Assembly: GCF_016056375.1 (NCBI RefSeq)
Contig: NZ_JAEDAE010000001.1
Location: 248,001-312,000 of the forward strand
DNA length: 64,000 nucleotides
Direction: 5' to 3'
From: Hymenobacter negativus
GTDB taxonomy: Bacteria; Bacteroidota; Bacteroidia; Cytophagales; Hymenobacteraceae
Made by a program: the position numbers and the translations under genes. Below are positions 34,099 to 43,222 of the stretch, one piece after another. The notes beneath the pieces were generated by a model that worked only from the letters and a program-made list of their open reading frames with translations, did not search any database and was not told the origin of the DNA. Position 1 is the stretch's first letter. The number at the start of each line of letters is the position of its first letter.

Positions 34099-34601
34099 CG
34101 CCCGCGCCCCCCACCGAAGCCCACATCTGGCAGCTGCTGGAGGAGGTGACCGACCCCGAAGTGCCGGTGCTCAGCATCCTGGACCTGGGCATCGTGCGGG
34201 CCGTGCGCGTGGAGGGTGAGCAGATTACCGTGACCATCACGCCCACGTATTCGGGCTGCCCGGCTATGAATACCATTGCCACCGACATCCGGCTGCGGCT
34301 ACTGGCAGAAGGTTATACCAAGCTGACAATCAACAATCAGCTTAGCCCGGCCTGGACTACTGATTGGATGACCAAGGCCGGCCGCGAGAAGCTGGAAGCT
34401 TACGGCATTGCCCCGCCAATTGACGGCACGGCCAGCGGACACGTGCTCAATCTGTTCGGGAAAGAAACCGCTGTGCGCTGCCCGCTATGCAAGTCGGAGC
34501 ATACGCATCTGGTCAGCCAGTTCGGCTCTACGGCGTGCAAGGCGCTGTATCAATGCGACGATTGCCGTGAGCCGTTCGATTATTTCAAATGCCACAGTTG
34601 A
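34092..34601 (+). CDS. paaD: Phenylacetate degradation Fe-S maturation protein PaaD
   Basis: 169 residues. The N-terminal MIP18/DUF59 domain contains EVTDPEVPVLSILDLGIVR and TPTYSGCPAMNTIATDIR with the conserved Cys; the C-terminus has a zinc-ribbon-like CPLCKSEH...CDDC motif. PaaD is required for function of the epoxidase, probably for metallocluster assembly. The ATG overlaps the end of paaC by 7 nt; the frame extended further upstream is a shadow of paaC. Confidence 0.94.
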   Translation: MVAPAPPTEAHIWQLLEEVTDPEVPVLSILDLGIVRAVRVEGEQITVTITPTYSGCPAMNTIATDIRLRLLAEGYTKLTINNQLSPAWTTDWMTKAGREKLEAYGIAPPIDGTASGHVLNLFGKETAVRCPLCKSEHTHLVSQFGSTACKALYQCDDCREPFDYFKCHS

Positions 34602-34615
34602 TTTGATATGTGCAA

Positions 34616-34716
34616 TGTAGAGACGCGACACTTCGCGTCTTCTCGTTGAACGAGCAAAGCCGGGGCGATATAAACAACATCAGCAACGCCAAGACGCGAA
34701 ATGTCGCGTCTCTACA
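34616..34716. repeat. Inverted-repeat element, family E copy 3, between paaD and paaG
   Basis: Outer arms TGTAGAGACGCGACACTTCG and the reverse complement ending TGTCGCGTCTCTACA, with a spacer related to the copy at 32894. It occupies most of the 143-bp gap. Confidence 0.88.
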
Positions 34717-34744
34717 ATCGTTCAATTTTTACACTCCTCCCATT

Positions 34745-35530
34745 ATGCCTGAAAACGACCCCCTGATTTTTTCGCTGGAAAACGGCATTGCCACTATCCG
34801 CCTCAACCGGCCCGAGGTATTTAATAGCGTGAATAAGCCGCTGGCGCTGGCGTTTCAGCAGCATCTGCGCGATTGCCAGGGCGATGCGTCGGTGCGGGCT
34901 GTGCTCATTACCGGGACCGGGCGGGCCTTCTGCGCGGGGCAGGATTTGGCCGAAATCACCGGGCCGGACAGCCCGGAGGTGGCCGAAATCGTGGAGAAGC
35001 ACTACAATCCGATTATCCTACTCATTCGCGAGCTGGATAAGCCGGTGGTGGCGGCCGTGAACGGCGTGGCAGCCGGTGCCGGTGCCAACATCGCCCTGGC
35101 CTGCGACATTGTAGTGGCCAAAGAATCAGCCTCCTTCATTCAAGCTTTCAGTAAGATTGGGCTGATTCCAGATAGCGGCGGGACGTACTTTCTGCCGCGA
35201 CTCATTGGAATGCAGCGGGCCAGCGCGCTGATGATGACCGGCGACAAAGTGAGCGCCGCCGAAGCCGTGCAGATGGGTATGATTTACAAGGCTTTTGCCG
35301 ACGAAACCTTCGACCAGGATGTGGCCACGCTAGTGCGCAAGCTGGCCGCCATGCCCACCAAAGGTCTGGCTTATACCAAGCAGCTCCTGAACAGCACGTT
35401 TGCCAACGACGTGGCCCAGCAGCTGCGCGCCGAGGGCGACTACCAGCTCCGCGCCGGCAATACCACCGATTACCGCGAAGGCGTCGCCGCCTTCCTCGAA
35501 AAACGTCAACCCAGCTTCACCGGCCAATGA
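34745..35530 (+). CDS. paaG: Ring-1,2-epoxyphenylacetyl-CoA isomerase PaaG
   Basis: Crotonase-fold enzyme (261 aa) that converts the epoxide to the oxepin. Oxyanion-hole segments are GRAFCAGQDLAEI (about 58-70) and AAVNGVAAGAGANIALACD (about 100-118); the catalytic Asp region is SKIGLIPDSGGTYFLPR. These match PaaG rather than a simple hydratase, which would have a Glu pair. Its stop overlaps the paaH start (ATGA). Confidence 0.92.
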   Translation: MPENDPLIFSLENGIATIRLNRPEVFNSVNKPLALAFQQHLRDCQGDASVRAVLITGTGRAFCAGQDLAEITGPDSPEVAEIVEKHYNPIILLIRELDKPVVAAVNGVAAGAGANIALACDIVVAKESASFIQAFSKIGLIPDSGGTYFLPRLIGMQRASALMMTGDKVSAAEAVQMGMIYKAFADETFDQDVATLVRKLAAMPTKGLAYTKQLLNSTFANDVAQQLRAEGDYQLRAGNTTDYREGVAAFLEKRQPSFTGQ

Positions 35531-36702
35531 AAACCGTTGGTATAATTGGTTGCGGGGCCATGGGCGCGGGCATTGCCCAAGTTGTAGCCACAGCTGGCCA
35601 TACCGTGCGCTTGCTCGACCAGCACGCCGGCGCGCTGGAGCGGGCCGTTTCCGGCATTCAGGATAACCTGCGCAAACTGGCCGAGAAAGGCAAGCTGACC
35701 AGCGATGCAGCATCAGCAGCCAGCAGCCGCCTCTATGCCACGGCCGACATGCAGGATTTCGCTGACTGCGAGCTGGTGATTGAAGCCATTGTGGAGGATT
35801 TGGGGGTGAAGCAGCAGCTTTTCCGCAAGCTCGAAGGCGTGGTTTCGGCCGATTGCGTGCTGGCCAGCAACACCTCGTCGCTGTCGCTGACTTCGATTGC
35901 GGCAGCTTGTGAGCGGCCGGAGCGGTTTGTGGGCATCCACTTTTTCAATCCGGCTCCCGTAATGCAGTTGGTGGAGGTGATTCCGGCCGTGCAAACCCGG
36001 GCGGGGCTGGCCGAAAAAATCAAAGCCCTAATAGCCAGCTGGAACAAGCTGCCCGTGCTGACGCAGGACACGCCGGGCTTCATCGTGAACCGGGTGGCGC
36101 GGCCCTTCTATGGCGAGGCCATTCGCATCATGGAAGAAGGCATCGCTGACATGGCAACCATCGACTGGGCCATGACGGAGCTGGGCGGCTTCCGCATGGG
36201 ACCGTTCGCGCTGATGGACTTTATTGGCCACGATGTGAACTACCGCGTGACGGAATCCGTGTTCACCGCCTTTTTCTACGACCCGCGCTTCAAGCCTTCT
36301 TTCTCGCAGAAACGCTTGTTCGAGGCCGGCTATTACGGCCGGAAATCAGGCCGGGGCTTTTACAATTATGCTGCTGATGCCGCGCAGCCCGCGCCCACCC
36401 GCGACGAAGTGTTGGGCCGCCGGATAGTGAGCCGCATACTAGCCATGCTCATCAACGAAGCGGTGGATGCGTTGGCCCTGAACGTAGCCTCGGCCGCCGA
36501 CCTGGAGCTGGCCATGACCAAGGGCGTTAACTATCCCAAAGGCCTGCTGGCCTGGGCCGATGAGTTGGGGCCTGCCAGCGTGCTGGCCACCCTCGACGAC
36601 CTCTACGCCGAGTACCATGAAGACCGGTACCGCGCCAGCCCGCTGTTGCGCCGCAAGGCGCGCGCCAATGCGTTATTCCTCGTAGCGGAACCTGTGTTGT
36701 AG
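35527..36702 (+). CDS. paaH: 3-hydroxyadipyl-CoA dehydrogenase PaaH
   Basis: NAD-dependent 3-hydroxyacyl-CoA dehydrogenase (391 aa). The Rossmann motif TVGIIGCGAMGAGIAQV is at residues 3-19; the catalytic His-Glu pair lies in GIHFFNPAPVMQLVEV (about 137-152); two C-terminal 3HCDH domains follow, the first with GRGFYNY. It oxidises 3-hydroxyadipyl-CoA in the lower phenylacetate pathway. Overlaps paaG by 4 nt. A small hairpin (GCGCATG/CATGCGC) lies in the 70-nt gap to paaZ. Confidence 0.93.
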   Translation: MKTVGIIGCGAMGAGIAQVVATAGHTVRLLDQHAGALERAVSGIQDNLRKLAEKGKLTSDAASAASSRLYATADMQDFADCELVIEAIVEDLGVKQQLFRKLEGVVSADCVLASNTSSLSLTSIAAACERPERFVGIHFFNPAPVMQLVEVIPAVQTRAGLAEKIKALIASWNKLPVLTQDTPGFIVNRVARPFYGEAIRIMEEGIADMATIDWAMTELGGFRMGPFALMDFIGHDVNYRVTESVFTAFFYDPRFKPSFSQKRLFEAGYYGRKSGRGFYNYAADAAQPAPTRDEVLGRRIVSRILAMLINEAVDALALNVASAADLELAMTKGVNYPKGLLAWADELGPASVLATLDDLYAEYHEDRYRASPLLRRKARANALFLVAEPVL

Positions 36703-36772
36703 CATGTGCTTAGCTCGTTCATAACGAAATGATTACCCCGCGCATGTTAAAGCATGCGCTAACTTCTTTCTC

Positions 36773-38836
36773 ATGACTCCCACCCTCGAAAACTACACCC
36801 TCGGCCGCTGGAGCACCGGCGGCAATTCGCCCCAGGAATTACTCGATGCCAGCACCGGCGAAGTCATTGCCCTGGCCAATACGGAAGGCTTCGACTTCGA
36901 GAAAATCCTCGATTACGGCCGCCGGGTGGGCAACCCCAAGCTGCGTAAAATGACCTTCCACGAGCGGGGCCGGATGCTAAAGGCGCTGGCTTTTCACTTG
37001 CAGGAAAAGAAGGAGGTTTTTTATGAGCTGAGCTACCGCTCGGGCGCAACGCGGGCCGATTCCTGGATTGACATTGAGGGCGGCATCGGCAACCTCTTCG
37101 CCAATGCTTCGCTGCGGCGCAAGTTTCCGGATAAGCCGTTTTACGTGGAAGGTGAGCCAGTGGGCCTGAGCAAGGGCGGCACCTTCATGGCTCAGCACCT
37201 GCTGGTGCCGCGCGAGGGCGTTGCCGTGCACATCAACGCCTATAATTTCCCCATCTGGGGCATGCTGGAAAAAATTGCGGTGAACCTACTGGCGGGCATG
37301 CCCGCCGTGGTGAAGCCCGCCGTGCCCTCGGCCTACCTCACCGAGGCCGTAGTCCGTGAAATCATTGCCTCCGGCATTCTGCCGGAAGGGGCTTTGCAGC
37401 TAGTGGTTGGTTCGGGGCAGGGTTTGCTCGACCACGTTACCTATCAGGACGTGGTAACTTTTACCGGCTCGGCCGCGACCGGCCGCAAGCTGCGCGCCCA
37501 CCCACGCATCATTGAGGAAGCCGTGCCGTTTACGATGGAGGCCGACTCGCTGAATGCCGCTGTGCTGGGGCCGGATGCCCGGCCCGGTACGCCGGAATTC
37601 GACTTATTTGTGAAGGAAATCCGCAAGGAAATGACGGCCAAGTGCGGGCAGAAATGCACCGCCATCCGCCGCGCCATCGTGCCCGAAAACCTGCTCGAAG
37701 ACGTGCAGATTGCCCTGGGCAAGCTGCTGGCGCAAACGACGGTGGGCCACCCGCAGGCCGAAGGCGTGCGCATGGGTGCGCTGGCTGGCCGGGCGCAGGC
37801 TGATATCTTCCGCGACAGGGTGCGGCACCTGGCGCAGCACACGCCCATCGTGTATGGCAGCCTGGACGAGCTGGAGCTGCTGGGCAAGGACCGGGGCGCC
37901 AACTTCGCAAAGGGCGCTTTCACCTCGCCCATTGTGCTGCGCAACGACCAGCCATTCAAGCACCTCGACAGCCACGAAATCGAAGCCTTTGGCCCGGTGG
38001 TAACGCTGATGCCCTACCACGACATGGCCGAGGCCGTGACGCTGGCCAACATGGGCAAAGGCTCACTGGTGTGCTCGCTGGCCACGAATGACCCGCTTAC
38101 GGCGCAGGAATTTGTGCTGGGCGCGGCAACGAACCACGGCCGCATCTTGGTGCTGAACAACGAGATGGCGAAGGAAAGCACGGGCCACGGCTCGCCACTA
38201 CCGCAGCTCATTCACGGTGGCCCCGGCCGGGCCGGCGGCGGGCAGGAGATGGGCGGCATCCGCGGGGTGGAGCACTTTATGCAGCGCGTGGCTTTGCAGG
38301 GCTCACCGAGCATGATTACGGCCATCACGGAGGTGTACCAGACCGGCGCCAAGCAGGTGGAATACGACAAACACCCTTTCCAGCGCTACTTCGAAGAGCT
38401 GGAAATCGGCGAAACCTACACCACGCATAAGCACACGGTGACGGAGGCCGACATTGCCAATTTCGCGGGCATTTCGGGCGATAATTTCTACGCCCACGTC
38501 GATGCTACTTCGCTGGAAGGTACGCTATTCACCGGCCGGGTGGCCCACGGCTATTACGTGCTTAGCAAAGCGGCCGGCATGTTTGTGGACCCGCGCAAAG
38601 GCCCGGTATTGCTCAACTACGGCCTCGACGAATGCCGCTTCACCAAGCCTGTATACCCGGGTACCACCATCGGCGTGAAGCTGACGGTGAAAGAGAAAGT
38701 GGGGCAGGAGAAGCGCGACGAAAACGACATCGCCAAAGGCATTGTGCGCTGGCTGGTGACGGTGACCGATGAAACCAACGAAACTGTGGCCGTGGCCACG
38801 ATTTTGACGATGGTAAAAAAGAAAAATCAGGAATAA
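36773..38836 (+). CDS. paaZ: Bifunctional oxepin-CoA hydrolase / semialdehyde dehydrogenase PaaZ
   Basis: 687 residues: aldehyde dehydrogenase domain (1 to ~515) and C-terminal MaoC-like hydratase (~540-687). In the ALDH part the base Glu is in TMEADSLN (about 255) and the catalytic Cys in KCGQKCTAIRR (about 295). In the MaoC part the catalytic Asp/His are in GDNFYAHVD (about 569-577). The MaoC part opens the oxepin ring and the ALDH part oxidises the reactive aldehyde, so the fusion prevents its escape. Length fits the family (about 680). Confidence 0.96.
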   Translation: MTPTLENYTLGRWSTGGNSPQELLDASTGEVIALANTEGFDFEKILDYGRRVGNPKLRKMTFHERGRMLKALAFHLQEKKEVFYELSYRSGATRADSWIDIEGGIGNLFANASLRRKFPDKPFYVEGEPVGLSKGGTFMAQHLLVPREGVAVHINAYNFPIWGMLEKIAVNLLAGMPAVVKPAVPSAYLTEAVVREIIASGILPEGALQLVVGSGQGLLDHVTYQDVVTFTGSAATGRKLRAHPRIIEEAVPFTMEADSLNAAVLGPDARPGTPEFDLFVKEIRKEMTAKCGQKCTAIRRAIVPENLLEDVQIALGKLLAQTTVGHPQAEGVRMGALAGRAQADIFRDRVRHLAQHTPIVYGSLDELELLGKDRGANFAKGAFTSPIVLRNDQPFKHLDSHEIEAFGPVVTLMPYHDMAEAVTLANMGKGSLVCSLATNDPLTAQEFVLGAATNHGRILVLNNEMAKESTGHGSPLPQLIHGGPGRAGGGQEMGGIRGVEHFMQRVALQGSPSMITAITEVYQTGAKQVEYDKHPFQRYFEELEIGETYTTHKHTVTEADIANFAGISGDNFYAHVDATSLEGTLFTGRVAHGYYVLSKAAGMFVDPRKGPVLLNYGLDECRFTKPVYPGTTIGVKLTVKEKVGQEKRDENDIAKGIVRWLVTVTDETNETVAVATILTMVKKKNQE

Positions 38837-38837
38837 C

Positions 38838-39596
38838 ATGAGCACCCTCATCGCCGGCCACGTTCTGGCCGAAACCGATGCCGCGGGCATCACCACCATC
38901 ACCTTTTTTCACCCTTCGCACAATTCTTTGCCCAGCCGCGTGCTGAATGATTTGGCGCAGGCCATCACCCGCGCCGGACAGGACGAGGGCACGAAAGTCA
39001 TTGTCCTCAAAAGCGAGGGCGACCGCACCTTCTGCGCCGGGGCCAGCTTCGATGAGCTGCTGACGATTGAGACCAAAGCGCAGGGACTGGAGTTTTTTTC
39101 CGGCTTTGCGCGGGTTATCAATGCCTGTCGCACCGCGCCGAAAATCATCATTGGGCGGGTGCAGGGCAAGGCCGTGGGCGGCGGCGTGGGCGTGGCGGCG
39201 GCTACGGACTACTGCTTCGCCACCCAGCACGCGGCCGTGAAGCTGAGCGAGCTGGCGGTGGGCATCGGGCCCTTCGTGGTAGGGCCAGCCGTGGAGCGCA
39301 AGATTGGCACGTCGGCCTTCCAGCAGTTGGCGTTGGATGCAGGCGAGTTTCGCTCGGCTGACTGGGCGAAAGAGAAGGGCTTGTATGCCGAAGTAGTGGA
39401 CGATGTGGCCGCGCTTGATGCTGCGGTGGCTGCTTTTGCCGCTAAAATGGCGGCTTACGCACCGGATGCTACCCGGGCAATGAAACAGGTTTTCTGGCAG
39501 GGTACCGAGCATTGGGACACGCTGCTGACCGAGCGCGCCGGTATCAGTGGCACGCTGGTGCTGTCGGATTTTACCCGGCGCGTGCTGCGCAAGTAA
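38838..39596 (+). CDS. Enoyl-CoA hydratase/isomerase family protein (paaF position)
   Basis: 252-residue crotonase-fold protein 1 nt after paaZ and last before the terminator. Oxyanion-hole segments: DRTFCAGASFDELLTIE (about 57-73) and GRVQGKAVGGGVGVAAATDYC (about 111-131). The usual first catalytic Glu position is followed by KLSELAVGIGPFVVGP, which differs from classical hydratases (LPEI..G..PG.GG). It may be the 2,3-dehydroadipyl-CoA hydratase (PaaF) by context, but the divergence means a different crotonase activity is possible. Confidence 0.82.
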   Translation: MSTLIAGHVLAETDAAGITTITFFHPSHNSLPSRVLNDLAQAITRAGQDEGTKVIVLKSEGDRTFCAGASFDELLTIETKAQGLEFFSGFARVINACRTAPKIIIGRVQGKAVGGGVGVAAATDYCFATQHAAVKLSELAVGIGPFVVGPAVERKIGTSAFQQLALDAGEFRSADWAKEKGLYAEVVDDVAALDAAVAAFAAKMAAYAPDATRAMKQVFWQGTEHWDTLLTERAGISGTLVLSDFTRRVLRK

Positions 39597-39618
39597 CACG
39601 GCAGAAGGGACGCCGGAT

Positions 39619-39666
39619 AAACTAAAGAACGGTCGTGCTGAACCCAGCACGACCGTTCTTTAGTTT
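39619..39666. terminator. 22-bp-stem bidirectional terminator ending the paa operon
   Basis: A perfect stem begins AAACTAAAGAACGGTCGTG at 39619 and is mirrored to 39666 around AACC. It lies between convergent genes; AT-rich ends on both sides give U-runs in each direction. Confidence 0.9.
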
Positions 39667-39685
39667 GAGCCTGGAAAGCTCGTTC

Positions 39686-40138
39686 TTACAACTCCATAAT
39701 GTCCTCGTTCCAGAGCGTGGGCTCGGCTTCGATGAACTCATTCATCATATCCACGCACTCTTGGAGGTCCATGTCAACCACCTCTACGCCGTGGCTTTCG
39801 AGGAAGGCGCGGGACTCGCCAAAGGTGCGCGACTCGCCCACCATCACCTTCGGAATTTTGAACTGCACGATGGTGCCGGCGCACATGTAGCACGGCATCA
39901 GCGTGGTGTAGATGACCGTGTCGCGGTAGCTGCGCTGGCGGCCGGCATTGGTCAGGCAGTCCATCTCGCCGTGCTTGATGGCGGAGTCTTCCTGCACGCG
40001 CTTGTTGTGGCCCTGGCCGATGATTTTGCCGTCGCGCACGAGCACGGAGCCGATGGGAATGCCTCCTTGCGAGCGGCCCAGGCGGGCTTCGTCGATGGCG
40101 GCTTGCATGAATTCGTCTTTGGTTTTCTGGTCTTGCAT
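39686..40138 (-). CDS. Cytosine deaminase-type nucleoside deaminase
   Basis: 150-residue zinc deaminase. Zinc ligands: HGEMDC (His with catalytic Glu, about residue 55) and the PCYMCAG motif (about 82-88). The segments YTTLMPCYMCAG, IPKVMVGESRTF, HGVEVVDMD and the end NEFIEAEPTLWNEDI resemble the yeast cytosine deaminase Fcy1 as I remember it, more than tRNA-adenosine deaminase TadA (whose motif is HAE and PCxxC). Cytosine or a related pyrimidine is the likely substrate. It is 10 bp downstream of the nuclease gene on the same strand. Confidence 0.85.
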   Translation of the reverse strand: MQDQKTKDEFMQAAIDEARLGRSQGGIPIGSVLVRDGKIIGQGHNKRVQEDSAIKHGEMDCLTNAGRQRSYRDTVIYTTLMPCYMCAGTIVQFKIPKVMVGESRTFGESRAFLESHGVEVVDMDLQECVDMMNEFIEAEPTLWNEDIMEL

Positions 40139-40148
40139 GGGTGGGATG

Positions 40149-43100
40149 TTATCGCGCGCAGATGCCTTTGTAGGGGCAATACTCGCACTTGGTGAAGTCG
40201 TCGGTTTTGCGGATGGGCTCGGCGGGGTCGAGAATCCGGAGGGCAATTTTACGCACTAAGTCTTCGGAAACGGCTACGAAGTCTTCGCCGCCGTCGGTGA
40301 GGAAGCTGAGGTCGGCGGAGAGGAGGCCTTCGTCGATGTTGCGCAGGGAAAGGATGGAAGTATCGGCCGTTTCGCGCTGCACCGTGTGGGCCAGCATGAG
40401 GCGGTAGAGCCAGAGCTGGCGCACCTTATCAGCGCTGCTACTGGGCTCGTGCAGGAGGCGGTCCACGGCCTCGGCGGGGCTGAGCTTGTCGCGGTAGCCG
40501 CGCAACTGGAGGTCGCTCTTTTTTACGAGGCCGGATTTGTAGTCGACCACGCGCAGGCGGCCATCGGGCAACTCGTCTACGCGGTCGGCGAAGCCGAAGA
40601 GGCGCACGGCTAATTGCTCGGGCTGGCCCGGTACATCCACGAAAACGGTGGCGGCCAGCTCCTTTTCCAGGCCAAAAAGGCGCAAGGGCAGCAGCCCGGG
40701 CTGCTCGGTCAGGCTTTCCAGCAGGCGCACCACCAAGCGCGTGGCTACCTGGCCATACACGTGGTTCAGGCCTTCGTCGGCGCGGGCATGCTTTTCGCTG
40801 GCTTCCTGGCGCAGAGCACGCTGTACCTCGGCCGGGGCCTGGCGAATGAGTTCGGGGATGTCAGCGGCCGTAATCGGGCGGGCACCCTGCTCGAAGGGCA
40901 GCATCAGGTTTTCCAGCGCCTCGTGTATCATGGTGCCGAAGCTGCTGGCTTCCAGCGTTTCCTCTACGGCTTCGTTTTCGTGGAAGCGGGCCACTTTCGA
41001 GAAGTAGAACCGCAGGGAGCAGGCCAGGAAATCGTTGAGGCGCGAGGGCGAGATGTTGCGCTCCAGCACGCCGCGCAGGGCGGCCAGCATTTCGGAGTCT
41101 TTTTCCAGAATCAGGTCGCCTTCGTAGGGGTTCACGCCGACTTCAACCTCCGGGCCGGCTACGGAAACGGTCAAGTCTTCCAGCGTAAGCTGCGGGTTTT
41201 GGGGCAACAAGTCGTTCTGCAATTGCAACAGAAAACGGCTGCGCTCACCGCTTTTCATGCCCTCGGCCCCGGGCAGCACGTGCACCAAATCCACGCGCTG
41301 GGCCCGTTGCAGCAGGCGCCAGAAGTTGTAGGCCGTGATGGCCTCCGCATCGGCGTAAGTCGGGAGGTTGGCCGTGGTGAGGACGTCGTAAGGAAACAAC
41401 GACTGCTGGCGCTTAGGTGCCGGCAGCACGCCCTCGTTGCAGCTGAGGATGATGAGGTGGTCGAAATCCAACGCTCTGGTTTCCAGTAAGCCCATTACCT
41501 GAACGTCGGCCAGCGGCTCGCCGGAGAAGGGCAGGCGGGTGCGGCCCATCTGCTCGTACAGGAAGCGGCGGAACGAGCGCACCGACAGGCGCTGCTCACG
41601 GCAGTCGAAGGCTGAATCGAGCTGCTTGACGAGGGTGTAGAACAGGTACAGATACTCGGACCCGAGGCTGGCTTCGCGGTCGGTGTCGGCTACTTCGGCG
41701 GCGTACACCTGGCGCAGCAGGTCGATGACGGTGTAGCAGGCGGCGATGATGTCGTCGCAGTTGTCCCAGGTTTTGAACAGGGCCTCGATGAGCGGGTGGT
41801 GTGCGCCGAGCTTCAGCAGTTCCTCGGCGGGCAGGAGCACGGCATTCAGGCGCACGATTTCGCGGCAAACCTGGTCGAGGATGCCGTGGTACTGGGGTTG
41901 GTCGGCCTGCTGGTCCTGCCAGTGCTGGTAGCGGCGCAGGAAAGGGTGGCTCAGTAGCTTGCTCACGGCCAGGTGGTGGTAGCGAGGCACGCCGTAGCCG
42001 GTTTCCTGGCTGCCCTCCCGAATGCCGGTGAGGTGCACTTCAAACAGCAAATCGACCAAGTTGAACAGGGGCGTGGCCTGAAAGCTCAGGCCCATGGTCA
42101 CGTTATAGTCGGGCACCTCGTCGGGCGGCAGGCCGTGGAGCACGGGCAGGAGCAGGGTTTCGTCGGGCAGCACGACGGCCACAGTGGCGTCGGGGTAGCG
42201 CTGGCGGGCTTCGGCCAGCAACTGGCCGGCCAGCTTGCCCTGCATGCTGGGGTTGGCCACGCCCAGGTAGCGGACGTGGTGGGCCTGGCCGCGCAGGTAT
42301 TCCACGCCGCCCCCGAAATTATCGAGCGGCAGTTTCCACTGCTCGAAGTAGCGCCGCAGGTGCTGGCCGGCGCGGTTGGGCGAGTTTTTTTCGAGGTAGA
42401 ACGGGTCGGCGTCGAAGCGGATTTCGGCCCGGCCCGCATTCAGCAACAGCCGGATGAGCTTTTCCTCGGACTTCGACAGATTGCCCAGGCCCACGAACAC
42501 ATGCTTGGCCGGTTCGGGTTTGGCGGGGTCTTTCAGGGCCTTTTCCAGCTTCTGCACGGCCAGGCGGTAGGCCAGGCCGGGGTAGGCGAGGTGGTTGGCC
42601 TTCATGCGGCGCTGCAGCTCGTGGTACACCCGCTCCAGCTGGTTCCAGAAGCTGAACGAGTGCGCGGCGGCCTGGCTTTTGGGCGGCAGCTCGGCCAGGT
42701 CCCAGCGCTCCAGAGCCTTGGCTTCGCTCAGGTATTCAAATACTTTGTGCGTGTCGGCCAGGTTCTGGTCGAGGTTGGAGAAGTCGCTGAGCAGCAGGCC
42801 CGCCCAGCCCACAAATTTATCGAAATCGAGCCCGGTATCGATGCCTTTCAGGATGTCGTAGAGCAGCAATTGCAGGGCAATGGGCTCCTCCACCTGCACG
42901 CCGGCCAGCTCCACCATGTAGTCTTCCATGGCGGCCACGCGGGGTGCCCACAGCGGCGCACCGCCGGGCAGGGCCAGCGCCAGTTCATTCTTTAGATACA
43001 CCACGGCGCGGCGCGTGGGCACGATGACCACAATGTCGGACAGCTCATCGAGCGGGCCGGAACCGTAGCGGTCCAGCAGGTCGCGCGCGGTGGCAGCCAG

Positions 43101-43169
43101 GAAGGAAACCGGGGCCGCGCCCGGGGTGGCCGGGGCAGCAATGGGGTAGGGGGCAGGCGGAGCAGGCAT
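40149..43169 (-). CDS. AddB-like PD-(D/E)XK nuclease/helicase-fold protein
   Basis: 1006-residue DNA repair protein. The N-terminal two thirds has the UvrD/AddB-like inactive helicase pattern (DIVVIVPTRRAVVYLKNEL, FVGLGNLSKSEEKLIRLLL, DHLIILSCNEGVLP). The C-terminus is a RecB-type nuclease: FGTMIHEALE near 750, GFADRVDELPDG and VVDYKSG near 870, and a Cys cluster at the very end (FTKCEYCPYKGIC) that in AddB holds a 4Fe-4S cluster. No Walker A motif is seen. An AddA partner is not in this window. Start at MPAPPAPYP, 5 nt after TATCTTTA. Confidence 0.85.
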   Translation of the reverse strand: MPAPPAPYPIAAPATPGAAPVSFLAATARDLLDRYGSGPLDELSDIVVIVPTRRAVVYLKNELALALPGGAPLWAPRVAAMEDYMVELAGVQVEEPIALQLLLYDILKGIDTGLDFDKFVGWAGLLLSDFSNLDQNLADTHKVFEYLSEAKALERWDLAELPPKSQAAAHSFSFWNQLERVYHELQRRMKANHLAYPGLAYRLAVQKLEKALKDPAKPEPAKHVFVGLGNLSKSEEKLIRLLLNAGRAEIRFDADPFYLEKNSPNRAGQHLRRYFEQWKLPLDNFGGGVEYLRGQAHHVRYLGVANPSMQGKLAGQLLAEARQRYPDATVAVVLPDETLLLPVLHGLPPDEVPDYNVTMGLSFQATPLFNLVDLLFEVHLTGIREGSQETGYGVPRYHHLAVSKLLSHPFLRRYQHWQDQQADQPQYHGILDQVCREIVRLNAVLLPAEELLKLGAHHPLIEALFKTWDNCDDIIAACYTVIDLLRQVYAAEVADTDREASLGSEYLYLFYTLVKQLDSAFDCREQRLSVRSFRRFLYEQMGRTRLPFSGEPLADVQVMGLLETRALDFDHLIILSCNEGVLPAPKRQQSLFPYDVLTTANLPTYADAEAITAYNFWRLLQRAQRVDLVHVLPGAEGMKSGERSRFLLQLQNDLLPQNPQLTLEDLTVSVAGPEVEVGVNPYEGDLILEKDSEMLAALRGVLERNISPSRLNDFLACSLRFYFSKVARFHENEAVEETLEASSFGTMIHEALENLMLPFEQGARPITAADIPELIRQAPAEVQRALRQEASEKHARADEGLNHVYGQVATRLVVRLLESLTEQPGLLPLRLFGLEKELAATVFVDVPGQPEQLAVRLFGFADRVDELPDGRLRVVDYKSGLVKKSDLQLRGYRDKLSPAEAVDRLLHEPSSSADKVRQLWLYRLMLAHTVQRETADTSILSLRNIDEGLLSADLSFLTDGGEDFVAVSEDLVRKIALRILDPAEPIRKTDDFTKCEYCPYKGICAR

Positions 43170-43222
43170 TAGCGTAAAGATACCAGCCCTGGCAGTAGTG
43201 GGAGGGCCAGCGCGCCGCCGGG

